Shown: positions 11,833 to 24,786, counted from the stretch's first letter. The stretch is 64,000 nucleotides of DNA from Dillenia suffruticosa (GCA_033439265.1 JAVTVX010000030.1:4342501-4406500); one strand, 5' to 3'. Program-made: numbers and translations. The notes: a model not told the origin generated them from the sequence alone.

Positions 11833-14800
11833 ATTAAAAAAGATACCGGAACTTTGGCTGGAAATATTGAGCCATTGTATGGAGAAGAAGGCAAGCCTGG
11901 CCCCAAGCTGCATTTATCTCATCCCATTCAACCTACAACATAAAATTAATATTAAGTTTCATATAGGAAGCAAAACTGCAAAGCGAATTTCAAGATTAAT
12001 AAACACAAAAAGTAAAACGATGCTAAGAGTGCATCCTCCCTCACTTTCTCAATAGTGGCATGCAATTCAGAAACAAAGTAGCACCAATCACAGTATAACA
12101 TGACACAGACTAGGCAAAGGATAAAAAAAATAAAAGTAAAAATAAAAATAAAAAATAAAAAATAAAAAATCTTTTACAAAAAGTACAGAATGGTAATTAC
12201 TTGATGAGGATTGGCATGCTATAAGTAGTATAGCTGAAGAAATGACAGGATTTTATGTAACGGCATATCACAACCTCCCAAGTATTATGTAGTAATTTTT
12301 CAACCTTAGAGTTGCAGGATGGTACTTATAGCATCCCACTAAACAAATGGGGCCCAGGGAGGGCAAGTTCAAGCAAAATTACCTTCTATTTATTAACAAA
12401 ATCTGCTTTTAGGATTCAGCTTGACCTCAAATAAACATGTAAGCAATTTTAACATTAGACTACAAGTCTTCCCATAAGTGCCATCGTGCAAATCTTGTAA
12501 CTTGTTAGCTTGGTCAAGTTGGCCCATCATGCCTAATCAACTTCACTGATTAGATGGAGAAAATAGGAACATAACTGAACAATGAATCTAACAAAGCAAA
12601 GCACAGATTTGGAACTATGTTTATCAAATGGCAAAGACACCAGAACCTTCGTATAGCAACTGCAGGCAAAACAATATTGGGATAACAATTGTTGTTTTTC
12701 CCAATTTTCGAAACCAAACATGTAACTCAAGATTGAAATGTTCCAACTAAGTCTCCCTATTTGAAACGCACGTGAAAAGAACATAGTACAACATAACTGA
12801 TTCGCCACCCCAGAGACAATTACAAAATCAATGCATTTGCATGCCTACCGGAATTTTGGGTAATCGTCCAAGTCGGAAATTGTTGATAGTTCCAAATTCT
12901 CCATCATGCCCAATAGGGAAAGCATCATTGAGCACATTAGTTCGCTTCAACAACTCCAAATGCGCCTGTGAGACCTCAATTTTGGCTAAGATCCCATCTC
13001 TCTCTTCCTGTGATCCAAACAAACTTCAAGAATATAAGCTGGGCCAGGCAGCAATAATAAACATATTATATATAGAATGCAACCAAACCCATCTCTTGCA
13101 GATCTCAACAATGTTACAAAGTAAAGATTATATTGAGTACGGGAAAAAAGAATGAACCATCTATCATAGAAACCTCAAACTAGCCGATCATTTGAGATTT
13201 TTTAGTAACAGCCTGAAACACATGTTTTTCTGGTTGCAGTATGGATGAATCTACTCTTATTGTTCAGACAAACAAGAGGACTCAAAATCATGATGTCCCT
13301 CTCTCCCACTTTCACATAAGTATGCATACAGATATATCAATCTACGTCAAATAGTATTAAAAAGATATTACATTGGTCCAAAATGTTAAAAAAAAATGCC
13401 CATTTTGCTTAAAGATTGAATCAGCTTTAACTAAGTATGGCATCCATAGCCATCATAAATGAATCACAATTACTACCCATCTCACCTAAAGAGTTTGGGG
13501 CAATCTATTACAGAATGATGTAAAATACTGACCTAAAAGCGTTCAAGAAGAATTATAGGAGGGCATTAGAAACAGGCAGTTACAACCATGATAAGTCCTC
13601 AGCAGCATACCTGATATGAGGTTAGCTGAAACTGAAAACTGTTGAATTCATGCCAGTATCTGAAAAAGGTTGCAATCAAAAGAATACAATTACTAATCAA
13701 GAATTTCAAGAGAGAGTTTCTAACTGAATCCTAGAACACAGTTTGAAATTCAATCAGAAATTTGAGTTTGTCAACATTAATGAAGATGCTTACCGCTCCT
13801 CCAACTCCTTGAAGCGATTCGATTTGGTTTCTAGTTCATTCAGTTCAGAAAATACTTCAGCACACTGTTTCTCAGTTTCTTGAATTGCAGCTTCAAGTTT
13901 TCGCTCCTCCTCTTCAATCTTTTAAAGCAATGACCAAATATTCCATCAGATAGGAAATTCTCACCAAGAAAGCACAGCTTTTTGAGAGACAGAGATTTGT
14001 TCTGAAAATTTTACTTTTTGCTAGGCAGCAGACATATAAAACCATAGAGCTTTATTACTAATAGCTTCAACCAATTAAATGCATCAATTTTCAGTTCATT
14101 ATCCCATAGAAATTCAATTATTTATACTGTTTGAAAGCACATGAAGATTCTAAAATCATTAAAAATATACAAATTATTTTGTAAATGAAGAGATAAATGG
14201 GAGAATTTCCTTTTTTTTTATAGTAAATGAGAAAATCAACCAAAGGCACCAAGCATTTGCAATCCATTCACATTAAAGGCACCCAAAGGGGGAGACAAAA
14301 GAAAAAGCCAACTATAAGAAATAGAATATACAAAATCAACAGCTGTGTCAGTAAATATCCAAATGGAATAATCCCAAGCTGTACTAGGAAGAAGTCAATC
14401 CTAACAATGGGCCAAAAATTGCTCAGGAATCAAAAGAATGACCCACCTAGGTCAATTCCTGCACCCATGCTAAGACCCTACCATGCCACAACTAATTAGC
14501 CACCAACCTGGGCACAACTCACTTATAGAAAGGGCAGAAAAATGCAGACTTCATAATCTCCTACTCCAAGGATGATTCAGAAAACAATAATTATCTCACA
14601 CACACATTAACAAAAAATGCAAATCTTAACCAGGTAATTTCCTCCTCTTTGTAGATAATCTCAAGGAATGTTCCCCAACAAATGTCTCACACAAAGAAGT
14701 GACTCTCAGTGGAGCCCCAAATATAACAGATTTCCTAGAAGTTCAGCTGCCATCTGTAACTCATGACCATGAACTTTTTATCATTAGTTATAAAACCAAA

Positions 14801-17800
14801 TATCTAACCTAAATTGGTCTCCATGAAGCTGAATCAAGTACCTTGACAGCCACATCTATCATGCATATAAAATCAAAGGCATCTCCAAATATCTTAGGCA
14901 CTCAGATTTGGGCATGATCAAAACATGCACCTCCAGACCAACCTCTTTCAAAGCCCCAAACTTACACCATTTGTCATTTCAAAATGACATTTACAGCCCA
15001 TCCCCAGGTCTAATAGCAAAAAGCTATGTCAGTATGCTCAAATGGATTTTCACAATGAAACCCTGTGGCATATAATAGAAACCTTGAGACTTTGCCCATC
15101 GAAGGCAAGGCCATGCTATTAAATCACTAGTCTCCTCATATGCTCCCTATCCATGGCAAACCACTGCAACCACTTTCCAGATTGATTGTAACAAGAAAGA
15201 TGAAGGATCACACCACGTCAAAGAGTCCAGAAACATCAAAATCAATTGGAGTATTATCCATGGTACAGATAGGAATCCAAATATGTTGTCACTACCTACA
15301 ACCATACCACCTCATGTCTAAAATATCATTAAATCCCCTGCACAAGACCATAAGCTTTTCTCACATCAAGCTTGCTAATGATCTCCTCCATCCCTGAATT
15401 CAACCTCACTAGCAATAGTAGGTTGCCAATTATCCTCCCTCAACAAAAGCCTAATAAAATGGACAAACTACACTTATCAATTCTTCTTCAAGCTACATGA
15501 TAGCTCTTCATCATTCAATTTATATTGCTACCAGCAAGCCTACTAGGACTAAAATTCCTGATATCTCCCATAAACGTCTTCTTAGAAATAAGAACCAAAA
15601 AATTATGATTTACCGAGCCACTATAAATTTGTCCATCTCCTTCTAGAAGACCTGAAAATTTCATCCTTGCCAACTTCCCCAATAAACTGCCTCCCAATTG
15701 CCTTCGAAGATCGATCCCACCATCAACCTACCTCCTTGTCTATAATGCAAATGCCATGCCCCATAAATAAGGACTCAAAGACTCCTCTCATGAGAAAGAG
15801 GCCCGTGAAGCAAAGATTTTCCTTTGTTTTATCCTAAAACTCTAGGGACATTCTTCCTCGTCCATAGGATGAACAACATTTCTCCCATTGTGCTAATTCT
15901 GTGGAACAAAATAAGTGAAACTAAACCCTCATTAAGCAACAATCTATTTCTAAATGTCTTCCTTCTTTCTCTATCCTTCATGTTTAATACCATTTCAATT
16001 CACTTATCAGCTCAATTAAAACTACTTTCTAGGATCTTGAGTACGCAAAATAATCATCATTCCTCCTCTTGAGAGCCTCTTTAGGCCTGTTAACCTTTGA
16101 AAAAAGAGCAATACTAGCCAGGTTGCGACTAGAAACCCAGTTCACGGGTTCTTCATTAACTCAAACTCAAACAAACCTCAAGCCTTCATGTGCATCTATA
16201 GAGGAGAGAGCTTAAAAATCAGATCCTGTGTCGTGTTAAAAAAGATGATCATCTAATATCATCCTCATGGGTACCTTTGGACAACACCTTCAAAATGCCT
16301 TTCCCAATGTGAAGGAATCAAGGATATCTAAATTCTCCATAAGGAGATGTCTACCTTAAAAACTTAGGCACCAGGGACTCCCCCATCATATCAAAATCTA
16401 TCCGTGGATTATTTACCAACTTAGAGAACACCTTTAGTCCCCGCAGCCACTTCTTCGGTCACCATTATCCTTTGGAGGACCAAATACAAAATTTTCAAAG
16501 TTTCCTCAACCATCCACACAGAACCACAAACTTTTAATATGCCATAAAATTTTCCAGTACAGATATGCAAAAAGCCCAACCCCCCCCCCCAAAAAAAAGA
16601 AAAGAAAATAAAATAAAATCTTTCCATGTGTCAATGAATGAAAGCACATAGAAAGCATGAGCACCTTTAATTTCTCCTTCAGAAACTCAGCCTCACTAAG
16701 AACATCCTGAGCTTCTCCCTCCAAGCGTTGCAGAGTTGCTTCATATGCTTTAATATCCCGGTTCACATCTTCAACCTCCTTATCAAGTTTATCAGACAAC
16801 ACCCTCATGCACTCAAGGCATAATGGTTGATCAACCTGAAATATGAAAAGTCACAACAAGGAATGAAGATCTCAAATATCAAAACAACTCTCAAAGAAAA
16901 AGAAAAAGGAAAAGGAAAAAAAAAACACAGATTACAAGTACTACCAGAAAGATTATAACTTCATTTTCTACCAAGCAAACATAGTTGGCTTTACCTGTGT
17001 TTGAGATGTTGCTATTTCAAATGCACGCTTCAGGACAGTTATAGTAGAGTGGAACCCAGCATTGTTTGTCTGCAACTGACTATTTGGACCTCCACTCAAT
17101 GAAGATAAATGGGCCCCACCTCCTTCAGATGAAGGTTCACATTTGTACACTGAAGCTGGAGCTGGCGGCAAAACAACAAATGATTCTTCGATTGCCTTGC
17201 CAGATTGAATTGTATCAGGCTGGTGAGATGTACCACGAGGGCGAGGAGGGACACCTTGTGCTTGGTTAATTTGTTTTGGTAAGACAACAAATGAATGATC
17301 CATACGTGTCGAGCCTAATACACTGCCAGCCCCGTGGATTGATGAGGCCTGCAAGCCTGCATGCGTGCACCCCAATAGAGAGTTTTGTCAAGAGATTCTC
17401 AACTTCATTAGAATCCATTAGAAATGTAAAGCAGTCTCATTTGGGTGAATTTGGCAAATCGGAATCATATCATAATAATTATTCTTTATTTCCAAAGCTA
17501 ATGAGTTTGCAAGCTCTATTTCATTGTTGCTATTTATGGTCATGATGATCAAGCATGTGAGCAAGTGGAGACACAGAGACATGCCATATTTGTCTAGTTT
17601 AGGAACTCACGGGGCACTCTGGCATCTCCTTGACTCCCAAGATGCAACCTAAAATGGTCGACTACAAGCATTTCCTGCAAAATTCTTGTTGGCAATGTTT
17701 TGATACTGACTTCTCCATTAAGTAAGAAACCCAGGCATGCATTGAGCTACAATAGTACAGTTCTGTTTTTCCCGCAATTATGACAACTCATGACTCAGCT

Positions 17801-18482
17801 CCAACTAACTACATACGCATGTGCGCAAATATGGTATGAAGGTTCGTTCATTAAACAAATCAATCTTGGATATAGATTTAAGCTAAGACTATGATTGACA
17901 CGGTTTGTTCAACTATCTAACTCATCAATGCTCGAACAAAATTTTCAAGCTCGATTACAAATAAATCTTCAGAAAAGTAACCATGGATTTACAATATTTT
18001 TCCAAGGAAAATTCCTAACGGAACCCTAATTTCAAAATACGAAAATTTAAATTGAGACGAATGAAGAAAAGTAACCATGGATTTACAATATTTTTCCTAG
18101 GAAAATTCCTATCGAAACCCTAATTTGAAAATACGAAAATTTAAATTGAGAAGAATGAAAATCTAAGATACATAATGTCTAAATCCCCAATTTGCCAATA
18201 CCACATCATCCAATTCCCTAAAAAATTAGAATCCAAAACTCTCGCAAGAACCAATTCAATAAATGAGGTAAGGTGAATAAATAACTACGAATGTGCAAAT
18301 CAATTGCAAAATTTAAAACCCTAACCTGATCGAGAAGAAGAGAAGTCCAAGTTGAGGAACTTCTCCGCGTAAGAATCCACCCCGACGATGCAGAGAGAGT
18401 GACGGCAGTTCTGACAAACCCATCTTGGAAGATTTGGATCCACCGGAAAGTTTCGTGCTTTGTCGCCGATTTCGTCCTTCAT
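9936..18482 (-). CDS. ATG6: Autophagy protein 6 / Beclin-1 homologue
   Basis: Core subunit of the class III PI3-kinase (VPS34-VPS15) complex, needed for autophagosome nucleation and vacuolar sorting. Ten exons with GT-AG borders keep frame throughout: 18482-18326, 17356-16995, 16835-16665, 13918-13794, 13659-13611, 13007-12849, 11932-11847, 10853-10782, 10583-10434, 10173-9936. They give 522 residues, normal for plant ATG6. Order of domains: N-terminal cysteine motif ([10 protein letters not shown]), a linker with two copies of SFVVLP, the BH3-like stretch ([14 protein letters not shown]), a CLEC motif, the coiled coil ([19 protein letters not shown] through KELEER), and the BARA domain ([52 protein letters not shown]). 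The start ATG at 18482 opens [20 protein letters not shown], as in relatives. The C-terminal tail after GNTKFQP is somewhat long. Intron 3 is 2746 nt and holds repeat-derived DNA. Confidence 0.97.
11751..11828 (+). repeat. Compound microsatellite (GGGA)n-(GA)n in an ATG6 intron
   Basis: About nine GGGA units pass directly into about twenty GA units. On the gene strand this is a CT/CCCT tract beginning some 18 nt after the 5' splice site of exon 7 (exon ends at 11847). Confidence 0.95.
14600..16100 (-). mobile_element. Decayed LINE-type (non-LTR) reverse transcriptase remnant in ATG6 intron 3
   Basis: A minus-strand frame at 15515-15697 contains [20 protein letters not shown] and then [19 protein letters not shown]. 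This matches the spacing and key positions of the plant LINE RT block usually seen as F-ALIPKK...KDFRPISL-G. Further downstream near 15360-15400 the strand gives [11 protein letters not shown], like the LINE block KLDIEKAYDHV. Stops and frameshifts abound. Ends, poly-A tail and target duplication were not found, so the borders are approximate. Confidence 0.5.
17972..18159 (+). repeat. Tandem duplication, two 94-bp units, in ATG6 intron 1
   Basis: Both units start GAAAAGTAACCATGGATTTA and end in a stretch like AAATTTAAATTGAGA, with about five differences between them. Confidence 0.9.
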
Positions 18483-18499
18483 CTCTTCTCTCTCTCTTT

Positions 18500-20130
18500 C
18501 AATTAGAATTCAAGAGAGTGATTACTGGATTTGAGCTGATGAGAGAGAGAGAGAGAGAGTTTTTGAATGCGATGCTCTTGTTCTTCTTGGCCATTCACCG
18601 TGATAGGAAATCGTTTACTTGTACGGCTCGGAATCGGAACTTGTCATTGAAAAAATAATAATATTGGAAATTTGAACCAAGGCCGAAACGAAAATTTTCA
18701 AATTTATTTTCCTTTTCTTTAATTTTGGTGTCGATACTAAAACAATTATAAATTTTAGGTTACTTTTCTAAATATTATAAATCAAAATTATAAAAATATT
18801 AATACTTTTATTCAAAATTTGAAAGTGATGAAATTAATCTTTTAAATATCGATTCTTTAAATCAAATTTCCAAAAATTGATTATAAAATAATATATATAT
18901 ATATATATATATATTTAAATTTTCAAAAAATAAAAAAATCAAATAGGTCAACTTTTAAAAAATCGATTTTCAAGTCGATTCATTTTAAATCATTTCAAAA
19001 TCGATTTGAACGATCCATTCTTCTTATTTGTGATAACAATTCTCAATTCCAATTTTTTTCATTTTATGTTGCTAAATAAATAAAAAATATTGAATATTAT
19101 AAAAATTATTAAAATTTTAAATAAATTTAAGTATGTGATTGATTATTTTTTATTAAAAAAATTATCCCTGGTTTGCCTTGAAAAAAATAAACACTAATTA
19201 ATCTTTTTATTCCTAAAAAGAATTTTATGATTCTTTTAGTTTCATATTTGTGATCATATAAAAACCAAAATATTGGGTGTCCTATTCCATTACATGCCTT
19301 TTGAGACATACTGTGATAATGTGTGTGTGTGTGTGTGTGGTTTTTTTTTTTTTTTTTTTTTTTTATATGGTGTAACTGCAATTTTCATTTATTTATAATA
19401 TTTTTATTTTACAATTACATGATTAATTTTTCATAAAAAATAAAATTTTGTAAAACTTACTAAAATTATTTTTATATTAATAATTTTTTAAATTGGAAGT
19501 TCTACTTGAACTTAATTTCAAAATGAAGCAATTAATTAATTACTTCAATCTTTTTCATGAAGGGTTAAAGAGAATCACTAATACAATCCAAGTAAATGAA
19601 AATCAAATCCAAAATACAAGAAAAAATTTTATGTATTTAAATAAACTGATCCATGTAATTACTGACAATTATAATTTTAATGGTATATGCCTAATTGATC
19701 TATTAGTTGAATATTGATCTTTCTTGATTAACGTCTCAGGTTTGAGTTTTTTATATGAAAAAGATAGATATTGAAAAAAAAATTAATTTTTAAACGTTTT
19801 AACTTATTTTGAATTGAATTTAATCGGATTAATATAAATATTGGATACACGGGTTTACAAAAAAAAAATAATAATTTTTTTGTTATATTGGCATTTGAAC
19901 TTGAAATTTTCATATTAGAAAAAGGGGTTGTGATCATTAAGTTATCTCATTGGAGACAATAAATAAGCAATTTTTTTTTTTTTATAGTAAGACTCGAATC
20001 TAAATCTATTATAAGGAAGAGGAGAATTGATACCACTTGAGTATAACTTTATTAACAATAATAAATAAGCAATGCTATTGCTGCCTATGTGACTGGCCCT
20101 ATTCTCCTATTGGGCCTGGCCCATAGTACC
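18500..20130. other. ATG6 / SDE2 intergenic region
   Basis: Divergent promoters of ATG6 (left, minus) and SDE2 (right, plus) must lie here. Near 18488-18560 the ATG6 leader side is CT-rich on the gene strand. The rest is AT-rich, with a TA microsatellite at about 18890-18914, a (GT)n run at 19319-19340 followed by about 23 T, and no recognisable coding sequence. Confidence 0.6.
19985..20075 (-). repeat. Possible tRNA-derived SINE fragment
   Basis: Minus strand shows TACTCAAGTGGTA (A-box-like) and about 40 nt later GATTCGAGTCTTACT (B-box-like), the arrangement of a tRNA-derived SINE head. No full length, tail or target duplication was established. Confidence 0.35.
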
Positions 20131-20136
20131 CAGGCC

Positions 20137-20145
20137 TATAAATAA
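20137..20145 (+). promoter_or_regulatory. TATA box of SDE2
   Basis: CTATAAATAAAC about 270 bp upstream of the SDE2 ATG; the implied leader includes the GA microsatellite at 20188-20233. Confidence 0.6.
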
Positions 20146-20187
20146 ACAACAGCCTTCCTCTTCCGATTATTCTCCATCTTGTCCCCC

Positions 20188-20233
<46 letters not shown>
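20188..20233 (+). repeat. (GA)n microsatellite in the SDE2 leader
   Basis: About 22 GA units with one interruption (GATAGA). GA repeats in 5' leaders are common in plant genes. Confidence 0.95.
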
Positions 20234-20405
20234 GGCCCGGTCCAATATTACCCAGGCCTACAAATACGGATTTGGGTTTGAAAAAAGGAGACCAGTCCTC
20301 TTAAATGACCAAGTCTCGTATAGGATCAATGGAAATATAACTCCAAATATAGTACGAGAGAGAGTTTTTTGTTAGCCGAAAGAGAGAGAGAATTGAAGAT
20401 CTTCA

Positions 20406-23400
20406 ATGGCGATCTACAACCTCTTCGTGAAGCTCATAGACGGCAAAACCGTAACCCTAAAATTCCCAACCCCGACAATCACTGGCGAAACCCTATTTCA
20501 AATCCTCCAAACCAAAACCCTAATTCCAACCCACCACCAACTCCTTATTTCTCAAGGCCACAAAATCACATCCCAAACCCTAATTTCAACCTCTCATGAA
20601 TCTCCTAATCTCTTCCCAACTGTCAACCTCCTCCTCCGCCTCCGCGGCGGCAAAGGCGGCTTCGGATCTCTCCTCCGTGGCGCGGCGACGAAGGCCGGGC
20701 AGAAGAAGACGAACAACTTTGACGCATGTCGCGATATGAGTGGACGGAGACTGAGGCACGTAAATGCGGAGAAGAAATTGGAGGAGTGGAAATTGGAGGA
20801 GGAGGAGAGGAGGTTGGAGAAGATCGCAGAGGATTTTATTAAGAAGAAAGCCAAGGATGGGAAGAAAGGGAGAAGTAGCGGGGATTCAGAGAAATATGTT
20901 GAGAAGTACAGGGAGGAATCCTTGAAGTGTATGGAGGAGGTTGAAAGGTCTGTGAGGGAATCAATTGGGAAATTGAAGAGGAAGGGTGTGCAAATGGGTG
21001 GGCCTGATGAGAAGAAGTTGAAAATGTGGTGAGTAATTCGAACTTCATGCTAATTGTTTTTGGGTTTTCATTTAATGATCTTTGTATGTTAATTTTTTTT
21101 TTTTTTTTTCAGATTGCCGCGGTGCTTTTGATGTGGATTGTTGATTGTTTTGTTATGATTAGGGTCAGTGCTATTTAAGTTATATGAATGCCTTGGGGAC
21201 AGTGTTACCCGTTGGAAGTACTGGGTCGCTGCGTTCTTGTTATGCTTAGCTTTTTATGGTGCGAATGGATAATGGGTTTTGAAACAAATTGTTGTTTGTT
21301 TGTTATGTTTAGTGTTATTGCTATTTGCGTTATGTGAATCTGTTGCAATGATACCATTTTATCTTGATTTAATACTGCCATTTAGTTTTCTTTCAGCTGA
21401 GCCTCACTTTTGACTTGGAATTTTGATAGCTGTCCTTCCAAATGCATGAATTATACTCTTGGTTGGAAGTAGCAAATAGTACATTCTTTTTAAGAGTTAA
21501 GAAGACTGCCTAGGTATGTATCTGGGGTGGGATGGGTGGATTCTGATGCCTCCATTTTGTCTCCGGAAAAGAAAATGCCCACATCCCCATTCTGCTCCCC
21601 ATTATTCGGCCCGGGGTAGTTATCATTGGACGGTATTTTTTCTGCAACTAAGTTAGCTAATAACCAAAGAAGATGCATGTATTTTCCTTTAATCAAAGTT
21701 GAACAAGTTAGGAATCATTATTGGAACCAAATAAGCCATACTCATGCATGAAAATTTATCTAAGACGTTTTTTGCTTCTCATCTCCTTATTATTGGGATA
21801 TGACATGGTTGGACATTTGTGTTTCAATTTTACCTAGGTTTTGTTGCCATTTACAGCTTTTAACTGTTGAAATTGTTGACTATTTCCATGAGTTGGAAGC
21901 TCTCTGTTTCTTTCTGGTTTCATGATAATCTAATTTGGCACAAGCTTGATTATACTTTCTTGTATTTTGTTAGGTTGGGAAAGAAGAACATGGATGAGAG
22001 TGATAGTGAAGATGATGACAGTGATGAAGATGAGAAGAATAGTGATAGTGAAGATGATGACAATGATGAAGATGAGAAGAATGATAAGTCTGTTGTTTTA
22101 GATGGTGGAAGCAATTCTGACACAAGTAAAGATGGAGAAGGCAGTTCAAATTCCATGTCTGCTGGGATATCGAGTGGAGAGCTTTGCTGTGCAGGATCTA
22201 CTGAGAGTGGTTCCGAGGAAGAAAAGGAGACTATTGTGCAGAGATGTTCGGAATCTGATGGAAGTCCTATTGTAGGTATCCACATAAATGAAATGAACAA
22301 CACTTCTGAATCTGAGTCTGATAGCAACATAGATATTGTTGTTCAGAGTACCAGTATGTCTGCTATGGAGGCTATAATGATTTCTAAAAATGATGTTTTG
22401 GACATAGAGCAAGAAAGCAATGCTACTGAGTCCACAACCATGGAAGAAAAATTTGTTGCTCTGCCCCTATGTGCTTCTGTTTCGTGTGAGGGTGGTGAAG
22501 GAGATGATGTTTCGAAGTCTACATCAGGAGATCATGAGGAATCGATGGTGGTGAGTACAAGCATATCTGAAGCCGAGAAGCCACTGAATTTTGCTGACTT
22601 CAACTCTGCAGTGGAGATGGAGGTATGCCATGAGGTTGACTTTTTCTTTGGTCTATGGTTTTTTTTTTTTTAATTTTTTATTTTTTTACACCCAGAGGGT
22701 GGAACTTCAAAATATCACTTAGCTAGCTTCCAATGTTTTTTTTTTTCATGTATTTTCTGATTTGATAAAATCCCATAAGTTATATCTAACTTACAAAAGA
22801 AATAGCACTGGCTGTAGGCAGGTCCAATGAGGATTAAAGCTACATCAGTTCCTAAATCTCATTCTGTGTGAGAATGGTTTGTAACAGAGATTCCAGCTGC
22901 CTCTTTAAGGTTGCAGGTGTTTCCCTTCTAAAGTTTGATCAAGCACTATTGCTGCAAGTACAAGATTGAGAACTTGTCACTAGATTCCTAGAGGACTTTG
23001 GGTTAATGGTGCAGTAATCTAAGTGCATAGCAATTAGAAAAAGGACTAAAGCTAATGCTTGACCACTAAATAGAATTTCTAAAATGGCTAAATGGAACCA
23101 ATGGATAAGTAGGGATTTATTTCTCAAATGTTTTGTTTGAGGGAGAATTGGATTGGAACCCCTTTGAAGTTTGGTTTATTTCCAAACACATCCCCCAAAA
23201 ATTTTAACTAGTTGAATAGAGTTGGTCCTTTGTGATTATAACTCTTAGGGAAGTGTAAAACCTCTGTTTTAAACCTAAAAAATTGATTGAAAACAATATA
23301 GATACCATTGCACCTATTTTGAGGATTTATGACACAAAAATGAGGGTTGGTTTAAGTGTTGGTAGTGTGGATCAAGTCTCATAGAAGTTTCACTGTTAGG

Positions 23401-24786
23401 GTTGCCTGATGTTGGAGGTTTCTACCAACTTTTATGTGGCTTTGAGGAAGGGAGGATAGTTAATCCTAACTCTGTGGGAATCTAGTCTGCCAAGGATTGC
23501 TTTCTTTGTGTAAGAGTGGATTGTAGGTAGGATTTGACACATGGTGATTTGCAAGGAGAATGCAGTATGTCCTCCTTATTTAAAGGTGGAAACCTTTTGT
23601 GGTGTGAAGGGATTAGAGTTGCATGGAATCTAGTCCTCTCTCTTTGCCATATCTGTTGGTTGCTTGCTAAATTTGTGCCCAGTGAGTTTTGGGCACAGAT
23701 TGTTGTATAGCAGGGGAAAAGATTGTTTATATGATTCCTTTAACCCCTGTTTTGTTAGCATTGAGGGAAGAACAGGAGACTTTTGAGGAGGTTTTGAAAA
23801 ACCCTTTGCAGATGTGTGGATAAAGACTCGCTTTTTGGTTTTCTTCTTGGATCTTTTCGTCTTCTGAAGATGTTGCTTTGTTTATAGATCACTTTTCAGA
23901 ACTTTAGGTTGGATCTTGTTTGCTTTATCATTTCACTGCTTTTGTTATATATTTCCTCTTTTTTCAAAAAATAAAATAAAAAATTAAAAATAAAAGAGAT
24001 TAGGACCTATTTTTGACACATGCACTCGTGTTTCTATGTTCGTATGCAAATTTATATGGTGCAATGCGTTTGAAAAAAGAGGAGGGCTGATTTATGGATT
24101 CTTAAGATTCAAGGATCTGATATAAGAACTTGAAAGTTTTTTTTTTTTTTTTTTGGTACATAGAACTTGAAAGTTTATGAGTTTGTGAGTTTATGGATTT
24201 GGTTAATTTTCTGTACTTGTAAAACTTTTCTTTGAAGAATAACTTTAATTCTACCACAAACAGCAGGAACACGTGACACTTTCTCTCACTTTCCACACTG
24301 TTGCATTAGCTTTTTTACCCTTGAAGACTACGCATGAAACAATCCTTTGATGAGGCATTTTGTTCTTGCTGTTATCTAAAATTTTTTCCAATGCGGTGGA
24401 ACTTTGTCAGGCTGTAAAGGCTCATGGCTGGCTTCTTCCATTTAAAACTCTTCTTTCATGCGAGAAATGTGTGTGACTGAGCGCCTTACAACATACCTAC
24501 TTCCATGTTAGAGTTGTGAGAGAGTTGTAAGATTTTTGGGGGTAGAGTTACTGTCCCTGTATATCGAATTCCATAATTAGGAATCCAAAATTTCCTGCCA
24601 TGCTTAATATTGCCCTTTTCCCTTTTGTTTGATTTGTTATAGGCTCTTGGTATGGAAAGGTTAAAATCTGAGCTGCAGACACGCGGGCTGAAATGTGGAG
24701 GTACTTTACAAGAACGTGCTGCTAGGCTTTTCCTGCTGAAAACTACACCTTTGGAGAAACTTCCCAAGAAGCTGCAAAAGAAATGA
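20406..24786 (+). CDS. SDE2: SDE2 homologue: ubiquitin-fold / SAP-domain protein
   Basis: Nuclear protein which in other eukaryotes is made as a ubiquitin-like precursor, cut after a Gly-Gly, and acts in splicing and in genome stability under replication stress. Three exons: 20406-21028, 21974-22622, 24643-24786, all GT-AG, totalling 471 residues. Residues 1-82 form the ubiquitin-like part ending [16 protein letters not shown] follows immediately, exactly the conserved processing site GG/KGG. Then come the conserved SDE2 stretch ([20 protein letters not shown]), a charged coiled-coil-like region, and in exon 2 a long acidic Ser/Asp/Glu-rich linker with a direct internal repeat (SDSEDDD...DEDEKN twice). 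The last exon is a SAP-like motif ([20 protein letters not shown]...[11 protein letters not shown]), expected to bind nucleic acid. Three AACCCTAA-type words occur early in the coding sequence. The start is the only sensible ATG before the ubiquitin fold. Confidence 0.95.
22623..24642. other. SDE2 intron 2 (2.0 kb)
   Basis: No second gene found inside. The stretch 23350-24000 is T/G-rich on the plus strand and ends in an A-rich tail near 23967-23998, which could be the 3' end of an old retroposon, but no reverse transcriptase motif is readable. A T-run lies at 24138-24154. Confidence 0.45.

Noticed and set aside
21950..22412. Minus-strand Ser-rich frames opposite SDE2 exon 2
   Set aside because: They are the antisense reading of the acidic GAT/GAA-rich linker of SDE2.
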